Shown here: positions 1-8,359 of the stretch, piece by piece
Layout: each line of letters starts with the position of its first letter
Numbering within the stretch: the stretch's first letter is position 1
From: Primorskyibacter marinus
GTDB taxonomy: Bacteria > Pseudomonadota > Alphaproteobacteria > Rhodobacterales > Rhodobacteraceae
Direction of reading: 5' to 3'
DNA length: 64,000 bases
NCBI RefSeq assembly: GCF_003313245.1
Contig: NZ_QJSD01000002.1
Span: 496,001 to 560,000, forward strand
Program-made: the position numbers and the translations under genes
Notes under the pieces: model-generated
What the model saw: only the letters and a program-made list of their open reading frames with translations
Told to the model about the DNA's origin: nothing
The model's database searches: none

Positions 1-37
1 CGTCCAAGTCGGGGGAGGTGATGGGGACCACGGTCAT
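1..37 (-). CDS. 5' end of an unidentified gene, cut by window edge
   Basis: Only the first twelve codons are visible, reading MTVVPITSPDLD from an ATG whose complement is at 35-37. A purine-rich GGAGAA lies about seven bases upstream of this ATG, as expected for a ribosome binding site. The gene diverges from the GntR regulator at 132, so it may be that regulator's target. Too little is present to name a product. Confidence 0.45.
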   Translation of the reverse strand, partial: MTVVPITSPDLD

Positions 38-80
38 CAGGATTCTCCGGCTGCGTCATTTTGTCTTGCGTAGCATCGGA

Positions 81-110
81 TTTAATGTAGATCAATAGTG
101 TATCAATTAT
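81..110. promoter_or_regulatory. Candidate operator between divergent genes
   Basis: The sequence ATCAAT occurs at 91-96 and again at 102-107, eleven bases apart, about one helical turn, in the AT-rich gap between the left-edge gene and the GntR gene. GntR-family regulators commonly bind their own divergent intergenic region. The assignment is inference only. Confidence 0.25.
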
Positions 111-131
111 TTCGCGCACCCGGACGCATCA

Positions 132-833
132 ATGCCAGACCAGTCTTCCTTGCCGCTATATATCCAGATCAGCGAGATGCTGATCCGCGAGATAAATGCG
201 GGCCGCTATCTGGACGGCGAGCGTTTGCCCCCGGAACGTGACATGTCCGCAGAGCTTGGCATCTCTGTAGGGACATTGCGCAAGGCGCTGGCGGACCTGA
301 CCTTGAAGGGCATGTTGGAGCGTGTGCAGGGGTCGGGCAATTACATCCGTGCGCAAGCGGATACGAAAAGCGTTTACGCGTTCTTCCGGGTGGAGTTGCT
401 GCGCGGGGGCGGTTTGCCGACGGCAGATGTGCTGGATGTGACGCGTCTTGCGAAACCCGTCGGTCTGCCGGATTTCGGTGCCTCGTCGGATGCGCATCGC
501 ATCCGGCGGTTGCGCAAGCTGGATGGTACGCCAGCAGTGCTTGAGGAAATCTGGCTGGACGCCAGCTTTGCCGAGCGGATCGCGGCGCGGGATCTGTCCG
601 AGTCTCTCTATCACTACTATCGCCAGCGTTTGGGACTGTGGATCACCCGCGCCGAAGACAAGTTGCGCTTGGGCGGCGTGCCTGAATGGGCCCCGCAGGA
701 TTTCGGCACACCGCAGGGGAGCCCCTGTCTGTTGGCAGAGCGCATCAGTTGGGGACAGAACGGCGTGCGGGCAGAGGTCTCGCGCAGTTGGATCGACACG
801 AATGTGGCGCGCTATGTCGCGCGGCTCAAATGA
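132..833 (+). CDS. GntR family transcriptional regulator (HutC-type, UTRA domain)
   Basis: The 233-aa protein has an N-terminal winged helix-turn-helix (about residues 7-75). The motif LPPERDMSAELGISVGTLRK is typical of GntR regulators. The C-terminal half fits a UTRA ligand-binding domain, as in the HutC subfamily, which senses sugars, amino acids or related metabolites. The gene lies 11 bases before a Gfo/Idh/MocA oxidoreductase on the same strand and diverges from an unidentified gene at the left edge, so it probably controls a small sugar or polyol catabolic locus. The ligand cannot be told. No clear Shine-Dalgarno precedes the ATG. Confidence 0.85.
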   Translation: MPDQSSLPLYIQISEMLIREINAGRYLDGERLPPERDMSAELGISVGTLRKALADLTLKGMLERVQGSGNYIRAQADTKSVYAFFRVELLRGGGLPTADVLDVTRLAKPVGLPDFGASSDAHRIRRLRKLDGTPAVLEEIWLDASFAERIAARDLSESLYHYYRQRLGLWITRAEDKLRLGGVPEWAPQDFGTPQGSPCLLAERISWGQNGVRAEVSRSWIDTNVARYVARLK

Positions 834-844
834 AAGCAGGACAT

Positions 845-1936
845 ATGAGCGACACCGTCACCTACGGCATCATCGGCTGCGGCATGATGGGTCAGGAGCA
901 TCTGCGCAATATCGCCCTTTTGTCCGGCGCGCGCGTCGGTGCCGTATTCGAACCGGACCGCGCCATGCGAGAGGTCGCTGCCCTGTTGGCACCAAGTGCA
1001 GTGTTCCCCGAAACGCTTGAGGACTTGCTCGCCGTGGGGGGTGTGGACTGCCTTCTGATCGCGTCGCCCAACCATCTTCACGTCCCGCAGCTGGAATTGA
1101 TCGCGGCCAAGCGCCCGCTGCCGCTGTTGATCGAAAAGCCGCTTTTCACCAATCCCGCCGACGCGGAGCGCGTGACCGAGATCTGCGCGGCCTATCCCGC
1201 TCCGGTCTGGGTGGCGATGGAATACCGCTACATGCCGCCCATCGCGGCGCTGCTAAAGCAGGTGGATGCGGCGACCGGCGGCGTCAGGATGCTGACCATC
1301 CGCGAACACCGCTTCGCCTTTCTCAAGAAGGTCGGCGACTGGAACCGGTTCAACCGCTATTCCGGCGGGACACTGGTCGAAAAATGCTGCCACTTCTTTG
1401 ATCTGATGCGGCTGGTGATCCCGTCTGATCCCGTCCGTGTGATGGCCAGCGCCGGGCAGGCGACCAATCATCTGGACGAGACCTATGGCGGTGAGACACC
1501 TGATATTTGGGACCATGGCTATGTCATCGTCGAATTCGCCAACGGTGCCCGCGCCATGCTGGAGCTGTGCATGTTCGCCGAAGGCAGCCGCTATCAAGAG
1601 GAGATCTCTGCCGTTGGCCCCGCGGGCAAGATCGAATGCCTCGTGCCGGGGCCGGGAAGGTTCTGGCCTGCCGATTTGGGCGCGCCGCCCGTGCCGCAAC
1701 TGATCGTCAGCCCGCGTAGCCCCAAGGGTCCGATGACGCTTGATATTCCGGTTGATCCACAGCTCCTGGAGGCAGGCGATCACAACGGTTCGACTTATTA
1801 TCAACACCAGAAATTCCGCGAGGCCGTGCTGGGCAACGCGCCGCCGGAAGTAACCGTGAAGGATGGCCACATGGCGGTGCGTCTTGGTCTGGCTGCGCAG
1901 CTATCCGCCAGTACGGGCCAATCGGTCGATCTTTAG
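845..1936 (+). CDS. Gfo/Idh/MocA family NAD(P)-dependent oxidoreductase
   Basis: The 363-aa protein starts with a Rossmann nucleotide-binding motif, YGIIGCGMMGQEH. It carries the family's conserved EKPL segment (here LIEKPLF) near residue 100. These enzymes oxidise or reduce sugars, inositols and related compounds with NAD(P). The ATG at 845 is chosen because AGGA lies at 838-841 and the Rossmann strand begins at once; the frame is open further upstream but that part overlaps the GntR gene. Co-transcription with the regulator is likely. The substrate is unknown. Confidence 0.85.
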   Translation: MSDTVTYGIIGCGMMGQEHLRNIALLSGARVGAVFEPDRAMREVAALLAPSAVFPETLEDLLAVGGVDCLLIASPNHLHVPQLELIAAKRPLPLLIEKPLFTNPADAERVTEICAAYPAPVWVAMEYRYMPPIAALLKQVDAATGGVRMLTIREHRFAFLKKVGDWNRFNRYSGGTLVEKCCHFFDLMRLVIPSDPVRVMASAGQATNHLDETYGGETPDIWDHGYVIVEFANGARAMLELCMFAEGSRYQEEISAVGPAGKIECLVPGPGRFWPADLGAPPVPQLIVSPRSPKGPMTLDIPVDPQLLEAGDHNGSTYYQHQKFREAVLGNAPPEVTVKDGHMAVRLGLAAQLSASTGQSVDL

Positions 1937-1942
1937 CGCTGT

Positions 1943-1960
1943 GCCCCTCAAGAACGGGGC
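1943..1960 (+). terminator. Weak hairpin after the oxidoreductase gene
   Basis: GCCCC at 1943-1947 pairs with GGGGC at 1956-1960 around an 8-base loop, seven bases after the stop codon. There is no clear T run, so intrinsic termination is uncertain. The remaining bases up to 2071 show nothing recognisable. Confidence 0.3.
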
Positions 1961-2071
1961 GGGATTGCCGAAGGGGATGGATTGGTGCGTGCGGGGGCTG
2001 TTCGCTGACAATGCAGGCGATCGCAGGTGCGCACGGTTCCACGGGTACAATTTCTCAACAAGACCATCGAC

Positions 2072-2515
2072 TCAGACGGCAGTATCAATCCAGATCGTCA
2101 CCGGACCATCGTTCACAAGGCTGATCTTCATGTCGGCGCCGAACTGACCGCGCGCCGTCGGGATGCCCAGCTTTGCCATTGCGTCGGCAAAGGCCTCGTA
2201 GGCGGGTGCGCCCTCTGACGGCGGTGCGGCGGTTGAAAAGCCGGGGCGGTTGCCGCGGGACGTGTCGGCGGCCAGCGTGAACTGGCTGACCACCAGCGCC
2301 GCGCCGCCCGTATCGGACAGCGACCGGTTCATTTTGCCATCGTCATCCGCGAAAATGCGCAGCTTGGCGATCTTCGCCGCCAGCTTCGACGGGGCATCTG
2401 CTGGGTCATCCCGCATCGCGCAGATAAAGATCAGCAGACCCGGCCCGATCTCGGCTAAAACAGCGCCATCGACCCGCACCGCAGCCTCTGTCACGCGCTG
2501 GACAAGCGCCCTCAT
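2072..2515 (-). CDS. dtd: D-aminoacyl-tRNA deacylase
   Basis: The 147-aa product matches the DTD family over its whole length. It removes D-amino acids (and glycine) mischarged on tRNA. The N-terminal MRALVQRV, the central SQFTLAADT motif and the C-terminal [11 protein letters not shown] segment with the cross-subunit Gly-cisPro are all present. Length is normal for the family. Its start overlaps the stop of the PfkB kinase gene by four bases (ATGA), so the two are translationally coupled. It converges with the oxidoreductase gene. Confidence 0.95.
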   Translation of the reverse strand: MRALVQRVTEAAVRVDGAVLAEIGPGLLIFICAMRDDPADAPSKLAAKIAKLRIFADDDGKMNRSLSDTGGAALVVSQFTLAADTSRGNRPGFSTAAPPSEGAPAYEAFADAMAKLGIPTARGQFGADMKISLVNDGPVTIWIDTAV

Positions 2516-3420
2516 GCCAGTTCCTCGGCCCAGGGCGGGTTTGCGCCTGCGCGGCTGACAGTCACGGCCGCTGCGCGCGCGCCCAGTTCGATGGCCGGGC
2601 TCAACATGTCAGGGCTGGCCTCGGCGATGGCCGCTTTTGACAACAGCCCTTCGCGCGACAAGCCCGCCAGCAGGCCCGCATTGAATGTATCGCCCGCGCC
2701 GACAGTGTCGACGACCAGTGCCTTTTGCGCTGGCACTTCGAAACTGCCAGCGCCGATATGCGCCTCGACCCCCTGTGCGCCGCGTGTCAGCAAGACCAGC
2801 TTTGGCCCGCCACTGGCCAGAAGGCCCTGAGGCGTGGTGCCGAGCCAGTGCAGGTCTTCGTCGGAAATTTTGACGATGTCCGAAACCGCCAGCATTGTGT
2901 CCAGCCGGGCGCGATACCGCGCCTCGTCGGTGATGAAGCCGGGTCGGATATTGGGGTCGATCATAACCGGCAGGCGCGACGCCTCGCGCAGGGCGAGCGC
3001 CTTGTAGGCATCCGCCGCCGGTTCGCCAACAAGGCTGATGCCGCCGAAAAAGAGCGCGCTGACCTCGTCGGTCAGGGTTGGGAGGTCCTCGGCGCGCAGC
3101 ATTCGGCCGGCGGTGTTCTCATCGTAGAAGGCGTATTGCGCCTGTCCGTCGGTCAGCGTCACGAAGGCGAGCGTCGTCGGCCTGTCGGACCGTGGCGCAA
3201 GACGACTGTCGACATTGCTGGCTGCCAGATTGGTTTCCAGAAGCTGCCCGAACAGGTCATGCGACAGACCGCCAAAATACCCTGTCGGCGTGCCAAGCCG
3301 CCCCAAGGCGATCGCCGTATTGAACACAGCGCCGCCCGCATGCGGCGCAAACGCGCCTTCGCCTCCGGTCGTGGTACGGGGCAACATATCGATCAACGCT
3401 TCGCCACAGCAGAGTATCAT
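2512..3420 (-). CDS. PfkB family carbohydrate kinase (fructokinase-like)
   Basis: The 302-aa protein has both ends of the ribokinase/PfkB fold: an N-terminal [11 protein letters not shown] substrate-binding start with the GG..FN element, and the C-terminal signature [12 protein letters not shown], whose Asp is the catalytic base. These kinases phosphorylate sugars such as fructose or 2-keto-3-deoxygluconate with ATP. The ATG at 3420 is preferred over a GTG six bases upstream because GGGAGG is spaced about five bases from it. The gene forms an operon with dtd. The exact sugar is not determinable; a fructokinase-like role fits best. Confidence 0.85.
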   Translation of the reverse strand: MILCCGEALIDMLPRTTTGGEGAFAPHAGGAVFNTAIALGRLGTPTGYFGGLSHDLFGQLLETNLAASNVDSRLAPRSDRPTTLAFVTLTDGQAQYAFYDENTAGRMLRAEDLPTLTDEVSALFFGGISLVGEPAADAYKALALREASRLPVMIDPNIRPGFITDEARYRARLDTMLAVSDIVKISDEDLHWLGTTPQGLLASGGPKLVLLTRGAQGVEAHIGAGSFEVPAQKALVVDTVGAGDTFNAGLLAGLSREGLLSKAAIAEASPDMLSPAIELGARAAAVTVSRAGANPPWAEELA

Positions 3421-3764
3421 GGACACCTCCCAATTGCATTGTTTGCGCTAACATGAGCAGCGTTTCCCCGCAAGACCAAGCCTTACGATCACGCCGGATC
3501 AGGTTGGTCAGTAAGGTTCGAGGCTAGACGTCGACACAGCTCCTGACAACTTCGACGCAGCGAAATAAGAAAAGACGGTCAGGATCACGCGCTCTTGCGC
3601 GGCAGATGCAGGCCCGAAAAGATGTAGGTTGGTTCGCAATTTGGCATATGCAATCAACCATAATAACCAACGTATCCGGCAAAAGACCTCGCCCCGGACT
3701 TGATCCGGGGCCTCTGGGTTGTGGGCCGCAAGGCCCCGGATCAAGTCCGGGGCGGGTGACGCCC
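3421..3764. other. Gene-free stretch with a palindromic repeat
   Basis: About 340 bases lie between the PfkB start and the zinc-ribbon protein's stop codon. No ORF here has codon bias or a ribosome binding site that would support a gene. The left part should hold the kinase promoter, though no convincing -35/-10 pair is seen. The right part holds the large inverted repeat at 3691-3753. Confidence 0.6.
3691..3753. repeat. 23-bp perfect inverted repeat (alphaproteobacterial palindromic element)
   Basis: The arm at 3691-3713 (core CCCCGGACTTGATCCGGGG) is the exact reverse complement of the arm at 3731-3753, separated by 17 bases. Each arm is itself a near palindrome. Elements with the core CCGGACTTGATCCGG are widespread between genes in alphaproteobacteria. 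It lies just downstream of the zinc-ribbon gene on the minus strand, so the transcript could fold into a long hairpin that ends or protects the 3' end. Confidence 0.85.
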
Positions 3765-4874
3765 TTATTGATTCGTCGCTATGACAAAGCCGATACAGCC
3801 GGCCACAATCAGGCCCAGGATCACAGCAACGGCGATCTTCCAGCGCGACCACGGACGTTCGCCCTGCACCCGGCCGGTGCGGCCGTTGACGACAAAGCGG
3901 TAGGTCTTGCCGCGAAATTTATAGGCGGCCAGCCAGATAGGCAGCAGGACATGTTTGAAGGTTACGTCATCGACGTCTGTCGCAACGCTGTGGATGCGCT
4001 GCCGGTCGCCCCCGATGTCAAAGCGGATGTCGCGGGCGATCTGCCGATCCATGATCTGCCGCGCCTCGCCAAAGCCGTCTTCCAGTTGCACGCCGTAGCC
4101 CTCGGCCCGAAAACCCGCCAGAAATTCCGGCTGATAGGTTTCCAGTTCCGACAAATCCCAGGGTTCCAGCGCATCGGTGAACTTTTTGGGTAGGGAGGTG
4201 GAGGCCAGCACCAGTATATCGTCAAAGAACCGCGCGACGCGCCCGGATACGGCGCGCCAACGGACCTTCTGCACGCGGACCTGTTCAGTCTTGCCGTCGC
4301 GGATGACAGTGCGTGTTTCGTAGTAGACGGTTCCGCGTTCGCCTTGGTACTGCGATTTCGTGTCGGCGTCGAAGGTCCAGTAAGGCACATAGATGCCGTT
4401 CATCTTCCGCCCCTTGCGGGCATAGTCCTGTAGGCCGCCGGGCGCAAACCACAGGCTGCCCAGCCAGTCATTCATCGCGCTGCGCGCCTCTTCCTGGCTG
4501 AGACGGAAAGGTAGCAATCCGCGCGGCTTGATATGCCGATGCGCGCCGGTATCGGTGACAACAGGGGTGGCGCAGAACGGACATTCTGTCGCGTGGATAT
4601 CCGCGTCGAATTCCACCGACGCCCCGCAATTGGGGCATTTCGTGACGCGGGTTTCCTCGATCTCGGCCTCTGACATGTCGCCCCGGATGGCGCGATCAAA
4701 GTCGATCTCGCGGATGCCGCCGCTCCAGGGTCCGGCTTGCGCCACCTCTGCCGAATTGCCGCAATGGTCGCAGACAAGTTGGCCCGCGTCGGGATCAAAC
4801 CGCATATCCGCGCCGCATTGGTCGCAGGGAAAACGATGTTCAGCCTGTGCAAAGGGCGCGATTTGGTCGGGCAT
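3765..4874 (-). CDS. Double zinc-ribbon protein with C-terminal membrane anchor
   Basis: The 369-aa protein has two N-terminal zinc ribbons: CDQC paired with CDHC, then CPNC paired with CPFC (about residues 20-105). A middle region rich in basic and aromatic residues follows. One hydrophobic helix ends the protein (AVAVILGLIVAGCIGFVIA). Relatives are often labelled TFIIB-type zinc ribbon or wrongly as primosomal protein N' helicase, but no helicase motifs are visible. ATG 4874 is chosen because GAGGAT sits six bases upstream; an in-frame ATG at 4895 is possible. It is the last gene of the TerC/TelA run and follows the SPFH gene. Function is unknown; a membrane stress role is inferred from neighbours. 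Confidence 0.8.
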   Translation of the reverse strand: MPDQIAPFAQAEHRFPCDQCGADMRFDPDAGQLVCDHCGNSAEVAQAGPWSGGIREIDFDRAIRGDMSEAEIEETRVTKCPNCGASVEFDADIHATECPFCATPVVTDTGAHRHIKPRGLLPFRLSQEEARSAMNDWLGSLWFAPGGLQDYARKGRKMNGIYVPYWTFDADTKSQYQGERGTVYYETRTVIRDGKTEQVRVQKVRWRAVSGRVARFFDDILVLASTSLPKKFTDALEPWDLSELETYQPEFLAGFRAEGYGVQLEDGFGEARQIMDRQIARDIRFDIGGDRQRIHSVATDVDDVTFKHVLLPIWLAAYKFRGKTYRFVVNGRTGRVQGERPWSRWKIAVAVILGLIVAGCIGFVIATNQ

Positions 4875-5004
4875 CTGATCCTCTTGCCTGTTCATGGACC
4901 GCGTCCTGGCGCACCGTTTTGCGGGCCGGGAACGCGGTCGGGCCGGCCGCTGTACAACCGCAGACACGCTCCGACGCTTTGGCCGGGCGCTGGTGTGGCG
5001 GTCG

Positions 5005-6120
5005 TCAGACCCCCGGCGGCGGGGGCGGCGGCATCACGGTGAAAAGCTGTGCGAGTTCGGCCACATCTTCGGCGGGTTTCCAGCCATCCTGGCCAGCGGT
5101 CCAGACATAGGTCTTGCGGGTCAGATCGCCATCGCGGGCCATGCGACCCAGTTGCGCCTTGGAGTAGGGGCCTTCGGTGGCACCGTTCTTGGCCAGGTGC
5201 CAGACATGTTCTACCGGCGGCGGGGGCGGGGGTGTACTTGCCGAAGATGCAGGCACAGCGCCCCACGGGCCGCGTTGGCCGCCCATCATCTGGCCTGCCA
5301 TCGCCATGCCCATGCCAGCCCCCATACCGGCCCCCATCGCGCCAGAGGCATCGCCGCCCTGACGCAGCGCTTCGGCCGTGGAATATTTCAGATGCTGGTC
5401 CAGATCGCCCGACAACCCGCGCGAGGTGCGGGTGTCCAGCGCCTTTTCCACCGCAGGCGGAAGCGAGATATTCTCGATGTAAAGTTCCGGGATCGTCAGG
5501 CCGTATTGTTCCAACGTCGGGGTGATCGCGCGGGCAAGAACCTGACCCAGATCGGCGGTGTTCGCGGCCATATCCAACACCGGGATGCCCGACGACGCGA
5601 TCACGCGGCTGAATTCCTGCACGATGATGTTGCGGATCTGAAAGCTGATCTCGTCCATGGTGAATTCGCCGTCCGTGCCGACGATTTCCGACATGAAGCG
5701 CGCAGGCTCTCCCACCCGGACCGAATAGGTGCCGAAGGCGCGAATGCGGGTCGGGCCGAATTCGGGATCGCGCAGCATGATCGGGTTCTTCGTTCCCCAT
5801 TTCAGGTCGTTGAACCGTGTCGTGTTGACGAAATAGATCTCTGATTTGAACGGGCTTTTGAAACCATGATCCCAATGCTGAAGCGAGGTCATGATCGGCA
5901 TGTTGTTCGTTTCAAGCATATACAGGCCCGGCGTGAACACATCCGCCAACTGACCCTCATGCACAAAGACCGCGGCTTGCCCTTCGCGGACGGTCAGCTT
6001 GGCGCCGTACTTGATCTCGTGGCCCTCACGCTCGAACCGCCAGACCATTGTGTCGCGGGTGTCGTCGGTCCAGTGGATCACGTCGATGAACTGGCCGCTC
6101 AGAAAGTCGAAAATGCCCAT
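5005..6120 (-). CDS. SPFH/virion-core-like protein with C-terminal GYF_2 domain
   Basis: The 371-aa protein begins with an SPFH (stomatin/prohibitin-like) domain of the virion core or YdjI type (about 25-255), including GQAAVFVHEGQLADVFTPG. A Gly/Met-rich linker follows (about 265-290), then a Pro run. The end is a GYF_2/DUF4339 domain (about 305-358) with WHLAKNGATEGPYS and TYVWTAGQDGW. SPFH proteins form membrane-associated oligomers; GYF_2 domains bind proline-rich partners. It lies between the DUF2927 lipoprotein and the zinc-ribbon gene, a pairing known from Ter/Tel-type stress clusters. There is no N-terminal signal peptide. Confidence 0.85.
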   Translation of the reverse strand: MGIFDFLSGQFIDVIHWTDDTRDTMVWRFEREGHEIKYGAKLTVREGQAAVFVHEGQLADVFTPGLYMLETNNMPIMTSLQHWDHGFKSPFKSEIYFVNTTRFNDLKWGTKNPIMLRDPEFGPTRIRAFGTYSVRVGEPARFMSEIVGTDGEFTMDEISFQIRNIIVQEFSRVIASSGIPVLDMAANTADLGQVLARAITPTLEQYGLTIPELYIENISLPPAVEKALDTRTSRGLSGDLDQHLKYSTAEALRQGGDASGAMGAGMGAGMGMAMAGQMMGGQRGPWGAVPASSASTPPPPPPVEHVWHLAKNGATEGPYSKAQLGRMARDGDLTRKTYVWTAGQDGWKPAEDVAELAQLFTVMPPPPPPGV

Positions 6121-6138
6121 GGGTGTGTCTCCTCGGGG

Positions 6139-7134
6139 TTAACTGGAGCCGCCGGTCAGCCGGGCGGCAAGCTCTCGTACGACGGGGCGGACCTGCGCGG
6201 CGGTCATGCCGGGTTTCAGCCGGGGGTCATACAGGATCTTAAGCAGCATCTCGTCATGCGTGGTCAGCAGCGCGAATTCGTCGTCGTCGTTGAAGATGGA
6301 CGGGCGCGCCTCAGGGCTGTCATTGCCCAGACCAAGACCCTGCGCCACTTCTTCGTGAATGCAGGACCGGCGCAGCAGATCCGGGTGTTCATCGCGGATC
6401 AGAGCGACGGCGCGCGCATAGTCATAGCCGCCCTGACTGCCCGAAAATGCCAGCACAAGACAGTGAATGCCGCGCGGCAGATTGTCGAAGATCGCCAGAG
6501 ACGAGGCGCTGATTTCAGGCACCAGCGCACGGATACGAGGCTTGATCTGCGCGCTGTCATCTTCGCCCATGAACAGCACATGGAAATTGGCATTGGACTG
6601 GCTGACGCTGATCGGGTGACCGGTGACGCGCGCCAGCCTGCGGGCGTAATTCGTAACCTCACGCGTGTCCGTCGCCCGGCGATCGGCGTCAACCGATGCA
6701 CCAAACTCGACAGAGATCCGCACCGGGCTGGTCCATTTCTTGATCCGGCCCAATTCGCCGCTGCTGCGGGTGAAACCCGCGCCGCGGGCGTATTCCTCTT
6801 CCAGCGCCACGCGTTCGAAATTGCGTGCCAGCATTGTGTCGGTAAAGGGCGTATCAGGGCCGCCGCCATTGGTGCGGAGCAAGCCCTGTACCAACAGATC
6901 TTGCTGCAACCGACCATAATACGCGGCCAATTCCCGGCTGGCCGGGGATGGCGGCGTCGCGCTGGGGCTGGGCGAGACGGGTTTTGTCGGGGGCGGCGTG
7001 TCGGCGGGCTGCGCGGGGATTGCAAGCGTTTCCGATGGGGGCGTGGGCTCGTTAGGCAACATCTCACAGCCCGCCAGCGCGACACCTGCGAAACTGGCCA
7101 GCAAAAGCCAGCGTATCTGACGGCCCGGTTCCAC
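6139..7134 (-). CDS. DUF2927 family lipoprotein, metalloprotease-like
   Basis: The 331-aa product starts with a lipoprotein signal peptide: a basic start, a hydrophobic core and LAGC with Cys23. A Pro/Ser/Thr-rich linker follows to about residue 60. The rest is a DUF2927 domain ending in a HEEVAQGLGLGND motif, then FNDDDEFALLT and HDE. The His-Glu motif recalls zinc proteases, but catalysis has not been shown as far as I know. The start is GTG at 7134, two bases after the telA stop, with AAAGG six bases upstream. It is co-transcribed with telA and the SPFH gene and is likely anchored facing the periplasm. Confidence 0.82.
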   Translation of the reverse strand: MEPGRQIRWLLLASFAGVALAGCEMLPNEPTPPSETLAIPAQPADTPPPTKPVSPSPSATPPSPASRELAAYYGRLQQDLLVQGLLRTNGGGPDTPFTDTMLARNFERVALEEEYARGAGFTRSSGELGRIKKWTSPVRISVEFGASVDADRRATDTREVTNYARRLARVTGHPISVSQSNANFHVLFMGEDDSAQIKPRIRALVPEISASSLAIFDNLPRGIHCLVLAFSGSQGGYDYARAVALIRDEHPDLLRRSCIHEEVAQGLGLGNDSPEARPSIFNDDDEFALLTTHDEMLLKILYDPRLKPGMTAAQVRPVVRELAARLTGGSS

Positions 7135-7136
7135 GA

Positions 7137-8336
7137 TCAGCCTTTCGGCACAGAGGTAGAGGCCGTGTCGCCCAGACCGGTTTTCTTTGCCTTGGCGGAG
7201 GCCAGCGTATCGCGTAGCTCGGCCTCCATCTTCTTCAGCTCGGTCTCGGCGGCGGCGCGCCGAGCCTTGCCTTCGTCGGCGATCTGAAGCGATTCCTGAA
7301 TGGTTCCGATCAGATCGGCATTGGCCTGCTTGACGGCCTCAATGTCGAATACGCCGCGCTCCATCTCCTGGCGGATCATCTTGTTGCTGTCGCGCAGGTT
7401 CTTGGCGTTCGAGGTCAAAAGCTCGTTGGTCAGATCGTTGGCATCGCGCACCGCAGCGGCAGCCTCGGCCGAACGCTGGATCGTCACCGCCTGCGCCAGT
7501 TGGGTTTCCCAAAGCGGCACGGTGTTGACGAGGGTAGAGTTGATCTTGGTCACAAGGCTCTTGTCGTTTTCCTGCACCAGACGGATCGAGGGCAGCGACT
7601 GCATGGTCACCTGACGCGTCAGTTTCAGATCGTGGACCCGGCGTTCCAGATCGTCGCGCGCGGCACGCAGATCGCGCAATTCCTGCGCCGCCATCACCTG
7701 TTCGTCCTCTGGCGTGGCCTGAACCTCGGCTTCTTTCGCGGGAATGATCTGTTCGTCCAGTTCGCGCAGCTTTTCCTCGCCTGCGGCGTTGTAAAGCGCC
7801 AGCTCGTCATAGAAGGCCAGCGTCTTCTCATACAGCAGGTCGAGCGATTTGATGTCTTTCAAAAGCGTGTGCTCGTGGCGCAGAAGATCATCGGTGACCC
7901 TGTCGATCTGGCCCTGCACATCCTCGAACTTGGCGGTGAACTTGGCAAATGGCGCGGCACGGCCGATCAGTTTTTCCCACCAACTGCGGTCACGGCGCAC
8001 GTCAAGCTCGGACACCGAAAAGCCGCGGATCGTGGTGACGATGTTACGAAGGGAATCGCCCGCAGGCCCGACATCCTTGTTGCGCACATCCTGCAACATC
8101 GCCTGGCTGATTTCCTGCAATTCGGCCTGTGCAGCGGACCCGAACGAGACGATGGAGTTGGTATCCCCCATGTCGATCTCGTCCATCCGGCTGCGGATTT
8201 CCTCGCCTACAGGCGCGTCCGCCTCGGACAGGGACACCACCGCGCCTGCATCTGCCGGTTCGGGCAGCACAACGGCGTTCACTTCGTCGACCAGAGCGAC
8301 CGTCTGCTCTGCCTTTTCCCTTACATTCTCAGACAT
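7137..8336 (-). CDS. TelA-like toxic anion (tellurite) resistance protein
   Basis: The 399-aa protein matches the TelA family over its length. A poorly conserved acidic N-terminus is followed by RNIVTTIRGFSVSELDVRRD and a long coiled-coil alpha-helical body. Its end has TNELLTSNAKNLRDSNKMIRQ and ERGVFDIEAVKQANADLI, hallmarks of the family. TelA is associated with resistance to tellurite, bacteriocins and cell-envelope antibiotics; its biochemistry is unresolved. The gene sits 23 bases after xpaC and 2 bases before the DUF2927 lipoprotein gene, so one operon is likely. Confidence 0.9.
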   Translation of the reverse strand: MSENVREKAEQTVALVDEVNAVVLPEPADAGAVVSLSEADAPVGEEIRSRMDEIDMGDTNSIVSFGSAAQAELQEISQAMLQDVRNKDVGPAGDSLRNIVTTIRGFSVSELDVRRDRSWWEKLIGRAAPFAKFTAKFEDVQGQIDRVTDDLLRHEHTLLKDIKSLDLLYEKTLAFYDELALYNAAGEEKLRELDEQIIPAKEAEVQATPEDEQVMAAQELRDLRAARDDLERRVHDLKLTRQVTMQSLPSIRLVQENDKSLVTKINSTLVNTVPLWETQLAQAVTIQRSAEAAAAVRDANDLTNELLTSNAKNLRDSNKMIRQEMERGVFDIEAVKQANADLIGTIQESLQIADEGKARRAAAETELKKMEAELRDTLASAKAKKTGLGDTASTSVPKG

Positions 8337-8359
8337 CGGTGTACCTCTTTACTGTAAAT

